Source: an uncultured Actinomycetes bacterium (GTDB lineage: Bacteria; Actinomycetota; Acidimicrobiia; Acidimicrobiales; RAAP-2). From it: a stretch of DNA of 14,723 bases. Position 1 is the first letter of the stretch. Every line of letters begins with the position of its first letter. The DNA lies in contig CAINVQ010000092.1 of assembly GCA_903854175.1 (NCBI GenBank), forward strand, positions 1-14,723, read 5' to 3'. The translations under genes and the position numbers were made by a program. Positions 1 to 6,638 of the stretch are shown piece after piece. The notes below the pieces were generated by a model. That model was given only the letters and a program-made list of their open reading frames with translations, was not told the origin of the DNA and searched no databases.

Positions 1-852
1 GATCACCGTGCAGAGATTGAAGCTGCACTTAAAGACACCGACATGGTGTTCATCACCGCTGGTGAAGGTGGAGGAACTGGAACTGGCGCTGCACCAATCG
101 TTGCTGAAGTTGCTCGAGGTCTTGGAATTTTGACCATTGCGGTTGTAACTCGTCCGTTCGCTTTCGAAGGAAAGCGTCGTGCGAACCAAGCCGAAAAGGG
201 AATCCAAGCACTTCGTGACAAGGTTGACACTTTGATTGTTATTCCTAACGACCGTCTTCGTTCGGTAACGAGCCAGGAAACAACAATGCTCGATGCCTTT
301 CAGGTTGCTGACGATGTTCTGCTCGCTGCGGTTCGTGGTGTGACTGACCTCATTACTGTTCCTGGTCTTATCAACACCGACTTCGCTGACGTTTCAACAA
401 TCATGCGCAACGCTGGTACAGCAATCATGGGTGTTGGAACCTCAACTGGTGATGGACGCGCGGTGAACGCTGCTCGCGCTGCAATCACTTCACCACTTCT
501 CGAAACTGCCATTGATGGTGCTCGAGGAATCTTGATCAACATTGTTGGTAGCTCGAAGATGACGATGCAAGAAGTTACTGATGCCGCAAGCATCATTAAT
601 GACGTTGCTCACCCAGACGCAAACATAATCTTTGGTTCAGTTATTGATGACTCAATTGGTGAGGCTGTTCGAGTGACAGTTATTGCTGCTGGCTTTGACG
701 CCACCGCCCCTAAGAAGAGGGAACAAGAGCCACAGACAACTCAGATGCCTTCAATCACTGAAGCGCCAACGAGTGACATTTTCTCAACAACCTCCAGCGA
801 CGACTTCTTTGACGTCGGTGGCGATGACGACCTCCCAAGCTTCCTCCGCTAG
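1..852 (+). CDS. ftsZ: Cell division GTPase FtsZ, C-terminal part (5' end outside window)
   Basis: This is the tubulin-like GTPase that polymerises into the cytokinetic ring. The frame is open from base 1 (first residues DHRAEIEAAL), so the gene starts before the window; the first in-frame ATG, at 43, is internal. Visible hallmarks are the tubulin signature GEGGGTGTGAAP, which binds GTP phosphates, and the T7 loop NTDFADV, whose acidic residues complete the GTPase site of the neighbouring subunit. A variable Gln/Thr/Ser-rich linker follows, then a C-terminal peptide ending DDDLPSFLR. In this family that peptide binds membrane tethers such as SepF, whose gene lies 0.7 kb downstream. The stop codon lies inside the start of the yggS gene, so the two are probably co-transcribed and coupled. 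Identity is certain; only the N-terminal GTP-binding segment is missing. Confidence 0.98.
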   Translation, partial: DHRAEIEAALKDTDMVFITAGEGGGTGTGAAPIVAEVARGLGILTIAVVTRPFAFEGKRRANQAEKGIQALRDKVDTLIVIPNDRLRSVTSQETTMLDAFQVADDVLLAAVRGVTDLITVPGLINTDFADVSTIMRNAGTAIMGVGTSTGDGRAVNAARAAITSPLLETAIDGARGILINIVGSSKMTMQEVTDAASIINDVAHPDANIIFGSVIDDSIGEAVRVTVIAAGFDATAPKKREQEPQTTQMPSITEAPTSDIFSTTSSDDFFDVGGDDDLPSFLR

Positions 853-1495
853 TCCTCTCTTTTCTCGAGTAGCCGAGAACCTTCGGGACCTGCAACGTCG
901 TATTAGCGAAACGGGACGCAGTCTCGATGAAATTCGAATAGTTGGGGTAACAAAAACATTTGGACCCGACGCCGTACGGGTCGCGAGAGATGTGGGGCTC
1001 ACGTGCGTTGGCGAAAACTACATTGACGAACTTGCAGAGAAGCGAGGCGAGTGCTTGGACGTTCAGGTTGCTTGGCACTATCTAGGTGCGCTGCAGTCAA
1101 ACAAAATTGGTCGGATTGTTGAAAGCGCAGACGTTATTTGTGGCGTTAGCCGTGTGAAGGAAATCGAGAAAATTGCCTCACTGCGTGATGGCGCATCTCT
1201 ATATATTCAGGTCGACTACACCAGTGCTGATGGCAGGAATGGTGCTCAAGAATCCGAGGTCAGCAACCTTGTTTCTCGTGCCCGAGAACTAAGCCTTGAC
1301 GTTAGGGGCCTAATGACTGTGGCCCCTCCTGAAAAAGAAGGGGCCAGGGCCGCATTTTCCAAATTGGTGGTACTTGCAGATGCACTTGATCTGAAGGAGC
1401 GCTCAATGGGTATGACCGACGATTTAGAGATTGCTTGTGAGCTTGGAAGTACTGAAGTTCGCATAGGGCGAGCGCTATTTGGGCCAAGGGCCTGA
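824..1495 (+). CDS. yggS: YggS/PLPBP family pyridoxal-phosphate-binding protein
   Basis: This is a PLP-binding alanine-racemase-like barrel protein with no known enzymatic reaction; the family maintains vitamin B6 and amino-acid homeostasis. Family motifs are in order: VGVTKTF, whose Lys (about residue 44) should form the PLP aldimine; VGENY; WHYLGALQSNK; GLMTV; and the C-terminal SMGMTDDLEIACELGSTEV followed by RIGRALFG. I chose ATG 824, giving 223 aa, close to the family's usual 220–235. A longer reading frame extends back to 683, but those residues overlap ftsZ and have no family resemblance. The ATG has only a weak GGTGG upstream and overlaps ftsZ by 29 nt, suggesting translational coupling. 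Many actinobacteria carry a laccase-domain gene (pgeF/yfiH) between ftsZ and yggS; it is absent here. Confidence 0.93.
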   Translation: MTTSQASSASPLFSRVAENLRDLQRRISETGRSLDEIRIVGVTKTFGPDAVRVARDVGLTCVGENYIDELAEKRGECLDVQVAWHYLGALQSNKIGRIVESADVICGVSRVKEIEKIASLRDGASLYIQVDYTSADGRNGAQESEVSNLVSRARELSLDVRGLMTVAPPEKEGARAAFSKLVVLADALDLKERSMGMTDDLEIACELGSTEVRIGRALFGPRA

Positions 1496-1512
1496 GTGCG
1501 GCTCGTCTGGCC

Positions 1513-1518
1513 TAACAT
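1513..1518 (+). promoter_or_regulatory. Possible sepF promoter, -10 box TAACAT
   Basis: TAACAT fits the actinobacterial TANNNT -10 pattern and would start transcription near 1525, leaving a short leader carrying the GGGAGA ribosome site at 1541–1546. An imperfect palindrome, GCGGTTAAGCCGC, lies just downstream. No convincing -35 hexamer is visible, so this is a weak call. Confidence 0.3.
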
Positions 1519-1551
1519 AGTTACAAGCGGTTAAGCCGCAGGGAGATTTTG

Positions 1552-2148
1552 ATGAAAGACAGAATGCGTTCGATTCTCGGATTTTTGGGACTCGTAGAAG
1601 ATGAATACGGTGAGTACACACCTAGCGCACCATCTCGTCCATTTTCAAATGCCGACGGAACTGATGAGCAGGGTTACTCAGCTCAGCCAGCGCCAAGTAT
1701 GCAACGTCCATTTCCAACTACGCCAAGTGGTGTTCGAGTTGCTCGCACACCAAATGCACCCGTTCGAGCTCCTCAGCTTTCAATGATTGATGCTCCACAG
1801 CAAGGCCTACGAGTACAACCTCTTCCTGCAAGTCATTCTCGTGGCGTCCAGCCACTAAGCCAAGAGCGTGAAGTGTCTATCTTCAAGACAAATGACTACA
1901 ACGAATTCGGAAAAATTACTGACATGTTGCGTGGAAATCGCTCTGTAGTAATTGACCTTCGAGAGAACGACTCAGTAATGCAGCGTCGAATCTTGGACTT
2001 CACCACAGGAACGGCCTACGCGCTTCAGGCGACCATAGAGCGTCTTGAGGGTGGGTCTGTCTACTTGGTTTCTCCACGCGGGGTCCACGTCAGCTTGGAC
2101 GTTAAAGACCGACTTCGCGCAGCTAACTTCCGGGCGTTCAGTCTGTGA
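1552..2148 (+). CDS. sepF: Cell division protein SepF
   Basis: SepF is the FtsZ-binding membrane anchor that aligns FtsZ filaments at the septum; it is the main FtsZ tether in Actinobacteria, which lack FtsA. The protein is 198 aa. It begins with MKDRMRSILGFLGL, a short amphipathic helix for membrane binding, followed by a Pro/Ser/Gln-rich linker of about 85 residues. The SepF core runs from about residue 106 (REVSIFKTNDYNE) to the end and includes the VVIDLREND, RRILDFTTGTAYAL and VYLVSPRGV blocks. An in-frame TTG at 1549 directly precedes the ATG, but GGGAGA at 1541–1546 sits five bases before the TTG–ATG pair and the conserved N-terminus starts MKD, so ATG 1552 is preferred. The stop codon overlaps the yggT start. 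Its partner, the FtsZ C-terminal peptide, is encoded just upstream. Confidence 0.96.
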   Translation: MKDRMRSILGFLGLVEDEYGEYTPSAPSRPFSNADGTDEQGYSAQPAPSMQRPFPTTPSGVRVARTPNAPVRAPQLSMIDAPQQGLRVQPLPASHSRGVQPLSQEREVSIFKTNDYNEFGKITDMLRGNRSVVIDLRENDSVMQRRILDFTTGTAYALQATIERLEGGSVYLVSPRGVHVSLDVKDRLRAANFRAFSL

Positions 2149-2399
2149 TTTCAATCATCCGCTTGCTGATCTCGCTGTACGTTTGGGTCATCATCGCTGC
2201 AGCGCTTGTCAGCTGGTTTCCTAGCAATAATCCCTCTGGAGGACTTGCCACTACCAAGCGAATCCTTCATGACCTGACTGAACCGGTTCTTCGTCCGGTG
2301 CGTCAAATTATGCCCAAGCCTCGTTTCGGTGGGGTAGGTGTTGACTTGTCGGCACTTGTAGTAATTGTTGTCCTTAACCTTGTGGCCCGCCTGATTTAG
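2145..2399 (+). CDS. yggT: YggT family integral membrane protein
   Basis: This is a small membrane protein of 84 aa with two predicted transmembrane helices. The first is residues 2–22 (ISIIRLLISLYVWVIIAAAL) and the second is the C-terminal stretch around VDLSALVVIVVLNLVARL. Between them lies the conserved family loop, with SWFPSNNPS, a TEPVLRPVR block and the MPKPRFGGVGVDLS approach to the second helix. The family sits next to sepF in many bacteria and is linked to division-site or osmotic functions, but no biochemical activity is established. The GTG start overlaps the sepF stop in a 4-nt GTGA arrangement, the classic sign of coupled translation, and supports this start over any internal one. 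Confidence 0.93.
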   Translation: MISIIRLLISLYVWVIIAAALVSWFPSNNPSGGLATTKRILHDLTEPVLRPVRQIMPKPRFGGVGVDLSALVVIVVLNLVARLI

Positions 2400-2431
2400 G
2401 CGATTTGTCAACAAACTCCGCGCTGGGGCGG

Positions 2432-2437
2432 TAGGGT
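2432..2437 (+). promoter_or_regulatory. Probable divIVA promoter, -10 box TAGGGT, leaderless
   Basis: TAGGGT lies seven bases before the divIVA ATG, which puts the expected transcription start at or next to the A of the ATG and implies a leaderless mRNA. The same hexamer precedes the DksA-like gene and dnaE. TTGTCA at 2405–2410 resembles a -35 box but is 21 bases away, longer than usual. The AGGG could instead serve as a ribosome site, so the two readings compete. Confidence 0.45.
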
Positions 2438-2444
2438 TGCGTGC

Positions 2445-3212
2445 ATGGATAGCACGGAAAACACATCTTCAGCAATTGACATCATCGACACTGTTTCGTT
2501 TAAGACCGGTGTTAAGGGTTACCGAATCCAGGAAGTCGATGACTACTTAGAGCGTCTTTCAGTAGAAATTCGTCAGTTGAAAGATCAATTACAGCAGGCA
2601 CGTCAAGTTTCTCGTCAAGCCGCTGAGCGAATCAATCAACTTGAAAGTGGTCGTGCAACCACTGGTTCAACTGGACCAACACCAATTGTTAGTGCAGCAC
2701 CTGCTCCAGCTCCTCGTCCAGTTTCACGTGATGGTGCCAATCAAGTTTCTTCGATGATTGCAATGGCGCAAGAATTTATTGATCAGAAGCAATCTGAAGC
2801 TGAAGCAAAAGCCACTCATCTAATTGGTGAAGCACAAGATCGTGCACGTGAAATTATCTCTGAAGCTCGTAGTCGTGCTGAAGATGAAGTGAATCGCCTT
2901 AATGGTCTTAAGCAACGTCTCAGTGAAGACGTTGACACTCTTGGTCGCCAACTTGAATCAGAGAAGGCTCGACTTGGAACATTCCTAAATGAGTTCAGCC
3001 GATGGATTGAAGGAGCTCTTAGTTTTGGTGGTGCCGCGCGACCAGCAACACCAGCTCGCCAGCCTGCTCCGGCCCCTCAGCCTGCCCCCCAGACTCACGT
3101 GCCACCGCGTCCCAGCACGCCACCACCTGCTGCTCCGGCCCCCAGCGCCCCTCAGCAAACAATTGGTCAAGTACTCAGCTTTGACCAGCAATCACAGCAA
3201 GATCGCCCATAA
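2445..3212 (+). CDS. divIVA: DivIVA/Wag31-like polar and septal scaffold protein
   Basis: DivIVA is a coiled-coil scaffold that recognises curved membrane at poles and septa and, in Actinobacteria, directs polar growth. The protein is 255 aa. The N-terminal lipid-binding domain is residues 17–55, with FKTGVKGYRIQEVDDYLERL matching the family's RGYDxxEVDxFL motif; the residues equivalent to the membrane-inserting Phe17-Arg18 of Bacillus subtilis DivIVA are Val23-Lys24 here. A first coiled coil runs to about residue 70, then a Pro/Ala linker. A long Glu/Ala/Arg-rich coiled coil covers about 100–190 (FIDQKQSEAEAKATHLIGEA and onward). The tail of about 45 residues is almost all Pro, Ala, Gln, Ser and Thr. 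It follows yggT by 45 bp, a gap holding its own likely promoter. The domain order and sepF–yggT context make the call firm. Confidence 0.93.
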   Translation: MDSTENTSSAIDIIDTVSFKTGVKGYRIQEVDDYLERLSVEIRQLKDQLQQARQVSRQAAERINQLESGRATTGSTGPTPIVSAAPAPAPRPVSRDGANQVSSMIAMAQEFIDQKQSEAEAKATHLIGEAQDRAREIISEARSRAEDEVNRLNGLKQRLSEDVDTLGRQLESEKARLGTFLNEFSRWIEGALSFGGAARPATPARQPAPAPQPAPQTHVPPRPSTPPPAAPAPSAPQQTIGQVLSFDQQSQQDRP

Positions 3213-3219
3213 GTACTCA

Positions 3220-3238
3220 GCCGACTGATAGGGTCGGC
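3220..3238 (+). repeat. Inverted repeat (hairpin) between divIVA and the DksA-like gene
   Basis: GCCGAC at 3220–3225 and GTCGGC at 3233–3238 are perfect 6-base arms around a 7-base loop. Much of the TAGGGT box (3229–3234) falls in the loop. After the right arm come GCGCGCTG and then TTTT, so a weak divIVA terminator is possible, but the eight-base gap before the T run is poor for one. An operator over the next gene's promoter is the alternative. Confidence 0.4.
3229..3234 (+). promoter_or_regulatory. Possible promoter of the H1–DksA gene, -10 box TAGGGT
   Basis: TAGGGT is identical to the boxes before divIVA and dnaE. Transcription from about 3241 would give a leader of roughly 33 bases carrying the strong AAGGAG ribosome site at 3262–3267. 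No clear -35 is visible. The box overlaps the inverted repeat at 3220–3238. Confidence 0.4.
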
Positions 3239-3273
3239 GCGCGCTGTTTTCATCGTCTCCTAAGGAGTTGACT

Positions 3274-4296
3274 ATGCCGTCCAACAACAAGAAAACAAAG
3301 AAAGTCGCCGTAAAAAAGCCGGCGACGACAAAAAAGAACGTCAAGAAGGCAGTTGCTAAAAAAGCACCTGCCAAAAAGGCCTCTACAAAGAAGCCAACCA
3401 ATAAGAAAGCAATAGTGAAGAAGACTACGAAGAAGTCACCTGCCAAAAAGGCACCTGCTAAAAAAGCACCAGCCAAAAAGGCTCCTGTTAAAAAAGCTGC
3501 CGCAAAGAAAGTTCTAACGCCAGCACAGAAGGCAGCAGCTGCAAAGAAGATCGCTGCTGATAAGGCAAAGGCAATTGCTGCGGCTAAAGCTAAGAAGGAA
3601 AAAGAAGCAAAGGCCAAAGCCGCTGAAAAAGCAAAGGCCGTTGCAGCCAAGCTAAAGGCCGCTGCTGCAGTTAAGGCAGCACGTGAGCGAGAGCAGAAGG
3701 CTAAGGCTGCTGCCAAGCAGCGTGAAGTTGAGCGCAAGGCACGCGAAAAAGCTGCGGCTGAAGCTAAGAAGCAAAAAGAGATCGATGCCAAGCGTAAAGC
3801 AATCGAAGCTGAGAAACTTCGAAAGCAGCGCGAAATTGAACGTCGAAACGAAGAAGAGCGTAAGCGCCAAGAGCGTCGTGATGCTGAAGAGCGTCGACGT
3901 CAAGAAGCACTTGAGCGAAAGATGCACTCAAAGCCATACGGCGAAGATGCTGCATTCTTGGAAGAACTTCGTGGTCTACTTCTTGAAGCACGTGGTGAGG
4001 CGACTCGACAGACTGAGATTGCTGATGCTGAAGCCGAAGAAATGCTCGTTGACCGTGAACGTTTGGAATATGACGATGAAGACGGCAGCAGCGTCGCGTC
4101 AGACATTCAGCGCGACCAACTAAAAGACTTCTCGAGTGCACTTCGTCTAAAGGTTGACGAAATCGATGTAGCTCTAGGTCGCGTTGCCGATGGTAGCTAT
4201 GGTCGTTGCGACGAGTGTTACGAAGCAATCTCCAAGGCTCGCCTCCAAGTACAGCTTCCAGTCTTTACCTGTGTGTCGTGCCGCGCAAGCGTCTAG
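3274..4296 (+). CDS. Histone-H1-like lysine-rich protein fused to DksA/TraR zinc finger
   Basis: The 340-aa protein has three parts. Residues 1 to about 80 are a Lys/Ala/Pro tail with repeated PAKKA units, like eukaryotic histone H1 tails, expected to bind DNA without sequence preference. Residues 80 to about 215 are a highly charged Ala/Lys/Glu/Arg stretch likely to form a long helix or coiled coil. Residues from about 217 form a DksA/TraR-type domain with a four-cysteine zinc finger: C312, C315 (YGRCDEC), C333 and C336 (CVSC). DksA proteins act through the RNA polymerase secondary channel. Streptomyces DdbA, in the same divIVA–lspA setting, has this H1-plus-DksA architecture, so a dual chromatin and transcription role is inferred. 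AAGGAG at 3262–3267 is six bases from ATG 3274; the TTG at 3268 abuts it and is too close. The lspA gene overlaps its end. Confidence 0.88.
   Translation: MPSNNKKTKKVAVKKPATTKKNVKKAVAKKAPAKKASTKKPTNKKAIVKKTTKKSPAKKAPAKKAPAKKAPVKKAAAKKVLTPAQKAAAAKKIAADKAKAIAAAKAKKEKEAKAKAAEKAKAVAAKLKAAAAVKAAREREQKAKAAAKQREVERKAREKAAAEAKKQKEIDAKRKAIEAEKLRKQREIERRNEEERKRQERRDAEERRRQEALERKMHSKPYGEDAAFLEELRGLLLEARGEATRQTEIADAEAEEMLVDRERLEYDDEDGSSVASDIQRDQLKDFSSALRLKVDEIDVALGRVADGSYGRCDECYEAISKARLQVQLPVFTCVSCRASV
3439..3498 (+). repeat. Four tandem 15-bp repeats encoding PAKKA
   Basis: Four 15-base units at 3439, 3454, 3469 and 3484 each encode Pro-(Ala/Val)-Lys-Lys-Ala inside the H1-like tail. The units differ mainly at third positions (GCC/GCT, AAG/AAA, GCA/GCT), which suggests selection for the protein repeat rather than a very recent DNA duplication. 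A degenerate copy, APAKKA, occurs upstream near 3363. Confidence 0.8.
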
Positions 4297-4751
4297 CGCT
4301 AGGCATTAATCCCACAGTCATTGTGGTGGCCTTGGTGGTCACCGCAATTGATGCAGTTTCAAAAGCATGGGCTCGTAATGCACTTGTTGGACATGATATT
4401 CATGTCGCGGGCAGCGCTTGGTTTCATCTGCAGTTCAATTCAGGAATTTCTTTTTCTATCAATCAGTCGGGACCACTCGTGACCACACTTCTAACCTTGC
4501 TTATTGCACTGGCGGTACTTGTAGTGGGTCTACGAGCCTCTTTTGGGCCTCCAACATATGGGTTTGGCCTCTTGATTGGTGGGGGCATTGCCAACGTAAT
4601 TGACCGGCTTGCTGCGTCACCACACGAGGTGACAGATTTCATTGCCCTTGGAAGCCTTCCCGTGTTCAATTTGGCTGATGTTGCAGTAACAGCTGGTTTC
4701 ATTGTTCTGATTGTTTCTGCCCTTCGCGGAGAACGGTTGTTGACAAAATGA
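4278..4751 (+). CDS. lspA: Lipoprotein signal peptidase (signal peptidase II)
   Basis: LspA is the inner-membrane aspartyl protease that removes signal peptides from diacylglyceryl-modified prolipoproteins. With the GTG at 4278 the protein is 157 aa, the usual size, with a basic N-terminus (VPRKR) before the first of four transmembrane helices. Catalytic motifs are present: GGGIANVIDR with the aspartate D109 and FNLADVAV with D134. LQFNSGISFS matches the family's NxGxaF motif and VTDFIAL the VxDFI motif. The family's Gly before Asn in GGxxGN is Ala here. A longer frame back to 4206 only adds residues overlapping the DksA zinc finger. The chosen start overlaps the upstream gene by 19 nt and has no clear ribosome site, so coupled translation is likely; a GTG at 4323 or 4326 would cut into helix 1. 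The stop overlaps rluD by 4 nt. Confidence 0.93.
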   Translation: MPRKRLALGINPTVIVVALVVTAIDAVSKAWARNALVGHDIHVAGSAWFHLQFNSGISFSINQSGPLVTTLLTLLIALAVLVVGLRASFGPPTYGFGLLIGGGIANVIDRLAASPHEVTDFIALGSLPVFNLADVAVTAGFIVLIVSALRGERLLTK

Positions 4752-5722
4752 GCGATGACGAAGTTTTAGAGCCCTTTGACGGCGAGCAACTAGATCTAGA
4801 AATTCCTGGGTCACTTGACGGCATTCGAATTGACCGTGTGCTTTCCATGTTGACTGGGCTATCTCGTTCAGAAGCTTCTGAACTGCTTACGAGCGGGGCA
4901 GTGAAGCTCAATGAGAAAGTTGTTTTAAAAGCTTCGAGGTCGGTTGAAGAGGGCGAACACTTAGTTGCAATTTTGCCAACCCCGGACGACGGTTTTGTTA
5001 CCGCAGACCCGTCAGTCGAAGTTGATGTTGTTCTTGATGACGAAGACTTTGCCGTCATTAACAAAGGATCTGGTCAAGTGGTACACCCAGGCGCTGGACA
5101 GCGTGAGCGGACACTCGTCGCGGGACTACTTGCACGCTTTCCTCAGATTCAGTTACTTAGCGAAGAAGGCTTATGCGAGCCGCTTCGCCCAGGAATTGTG
5201 CACCGACTAGACAAGGGAACTTCGGGCTTACTGGTCGTCGCAAAAACTCCTGAGGGTTATCTCAACTTGACAGATCAACTTGCGGAGCGTTCCATGGAGC
5301 GCACATACCTTGGAATGGTGGAAGGACACGTCGCAGAAGAACGTGGTGTGGTTGATGCGCCAATTGGCAGGTCCTCTAGGACTCCAACATTGATGGCAGT
5401 GCGTGCGGATGGACGTCCAGCGCGCACCGGTTACGAAGTACTTACACGTATTGATAAACCTCACGCCATGACGTTGCTTCGTCTTCAGCTAGATACGGGT
5501 CGAACACATCAGATTCGTGTGCACCTAGCAACGATTGGTCACCCTGTTGTAAATGACCCACGCTACGGTCACCGTCGTGAAAAGCGGCTCCACGAGGACA
5601 GGTTCTTCTTGCACTCAACGTCGCTAGCTTTTGCGCACCCAAGAACGGGTGAATGGATTACAACTACTACGCCACTTCCAGCAGACTTAACGCCACTGGT
5701 TCCACCAACGGTGGTTCTTTAG
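4748..5722 (+). CDS. rluD: RluA/RluD family 23S rRNA pseudouridine synthase
   Basis: The enzyme isomerises specific uridines to pseudouridine in large-subunit rRNA. The protein is 324 aa. An acidic N-terminus is followed by an S4 RNA-binding domain at about residues 25–77 (IRIDRVLSMLTGLSRSEASE and onward). The catalytic domain contains VVHPGAG, then RPGIVHRLDKGTSG, where D155 is the catalytic aspartate, and the late motifs LDTGRTHQIRVHLATIGHPV and FFLHS. The ATG start overlaps the lspA stop (ATGA), continuing the coupled chain from the DksA-like gene. The family member is called rluD from the S4 domain and the common lspA–rluD order; exact target uridines cannot be read from sequence. Its stop overlaps the stop of the convergent sigma-factor gene. 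Confidence 0.92.
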   Translation: MSDDEVLEPFDGEQLDLEIPGSLDGIRIDRVLSMLTGLSRSEASELLTSGAVKLNEKVVLKASRSVEEGEHLVAILPTPDDGFVTADPSVEVDVVLDDEDFAVINKGSGQVVHPGAGQRERTLVAGLLARFPQIQLLSEEGLCEPLRPGIVHRLDKGTSGLLVVAKTPEGYLNLTDQLAERSMERTYLGMVEGHVAEERGVVDAPIGRSSRTPTLMAVRADGRPARTGYEVLTRIDKPHAMTLLRLQLDTGRTHQIRVHLATIGHPVVNDPRYGHRREKRLHEDRFFLHSTSLAFAHPRTGEWITTTTPLPADLTPLVPPTVVL

Positions 5723-6570
5723 GCGTTTTCGTGTGCGGCGATGATTGCATCATCTCCGCGAAGAATTGCGAGTGCTTCTTCTTCAGCTCGACGAACTCGA
5801 CGAACACCAATGTCCATCTTTGTTGCGGTTGCTTGAAGTGAGAGCGGGGTAGCACCGTGAAGTCCGAATCGAAGTGCCAAAACTTCTCGCTGCAATAACG
5901 TCAGCTTGTCGAGGGCACCATGAAGTTCGTTATTCATCATGTTCTGTTCAATCTCGCCAACCCAGTCGTTCTGACTTGGGGCAACAAGGTCACCAAGGGT
6001 GGTTGCAGAGTCAGATGATGCAGGCTGGTCGAGACTTGCTGTTACTCCGGCAAGGCCACGAAGTCCTTCGCGAACTTCTTTGCTCATGCCAGTTGCTTCG
6101 GTGAGCTCGTCATCAGTTGGCTTTCGACCAAAGATTGAAGTTAGTTCCGCAGCGGTTGCTTCTAGGCGCTGAAGCTGTTCTCCAACTTCGAGTGGAATTC
6201 GAATTGTTCGTCCGTGTTGCTGGACTGCACGCTGAAGTGCTTGGCGAATCCACCAGGTTGCGTATGTTGAGAATTTAAATCCACGTTCCCAGTCGAATTT
6301 TTCAACGGCGCGTAGAAGTCCAAATGTTCCTTCTTGAACAAGGTCAACCATTTCGACGCCACGGTCTTGGTAGCGGCGGGCCCAGTGAAGAACAAGGCGC
6401 AAGTTTGCGGCAACCATTTGTTTTTTAGCTTCTTCGTCACCTGCGGTAACGCGCTTTGCGAGCTCTACTTGCTCGTCATAGTTAGGCATTGGGTAGCGAT
6501 CAAGATCGCGCATTAAGAGACCCAACATGTCGTTGGTGTTTACTGCTGTACGGCGGACGGTTGAACTCAC
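5719..6570 (-). CDS. Primary-like (group 2) sigma-70 factor without region 1.1
   Basis: This is an RNA polymerase sigma subunit of 283 aa. Region 1.2 begins around residue 13 (NTNDMLGLLMRDL). Region 2 is strongly conserved: AANLRLVLHWARRY, DLVQEGTFGLLRAVEKFD, then FSTYATWWIRQAL and HGRTIRIP, which melt and read the -10 element. Region 3 follows, and region 4.1 is LQREVLALRFGL. Region 4.2 (about 242–270) is divergent: where primary sigmas have TRERIRQIE this has GVRRVRRAE. Lack of region 1.1 and the altered -35-reading helix argue for a group 2, stress or stationary-phase factor rather than the housekeeping sigma. The start is GTG with AAGGAG at 6576–6581, five bases away. It lies 125 bp downstream of the Rrf2 gene on the same strand. 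Its stop overlaps the rluD stop by 4 nt. Confidence 0.93.
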   Translation of the reverse strand: MSSTVRRTAVNTNDMLGLLMRDLDRYPMPNYDEQVELAKRVTAGDEEAKKQMVAANLRLVLHWARRYQDRGVEMVDLVQEGTFGLLRAVEKFDWERGFKFSTYATWWIRQALQRAVQQHGRTIRIPLEVGEQLQRLEATAAELTSIFGRKPTDDELTEATGMSKEVREGLRGLAGVTASLDQPASSDSATTLGDLVAPSQNDWVGEIEQNMMNNELHGALDKLTLLQREVLALRFGLHGATPLSLQATATKMDIGVRRVRRAEEEALAILRGDDAIIAAHENA

Positions 6571-6638
6571 AACTACTCCTTTTCGTCCCCCCGAACTTGT
6601 GCCCCGATGGGTATTTCTCCTACCGAGACATTGCTAAT

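Noticed and set aside
683..823. Upstream extension of the yggS frame to 683
   Set aside because: The added residues lie wholly inside ftsZ, show no family resemblance, and make the protein longer than normal; ATG 824 gives the usual size.
2405..2437. TTGTCA / TAGGGT as a classic -35/-10 pair for divIVA
   Set aside because: The spacer is 21 bases, too long for a normal sigma-70 promoter; only the -10 box is kept.
3268..3273. TTG start for the H1–DksA gene
   Set aside because: It directly abuts the AAGGAG ribosome site; the ATG six bases from that site is correctly spaced.
3439..3498. Regular 15-bp repeats as a possible CRISPR or mobile element
   Set aside because: Units are contiguous, in frame, and encode PAKKA in an H1-like tail; there are no spacers.
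3192..3791. 199-aa open frame on the minus strand opposite the H1-like region
   Set aside because: Its Ala/Phe/Leu-rich product is the mirror of Lys/Ala codons (AAA/AAG read as TTT/CTT). There is no ribosome site or family match.
4206..4277. Longer lspA start
   Set aside because: It overlaps the DksA zinc-finger codons and adds residues before the basic N-terminus and first membrane helix.
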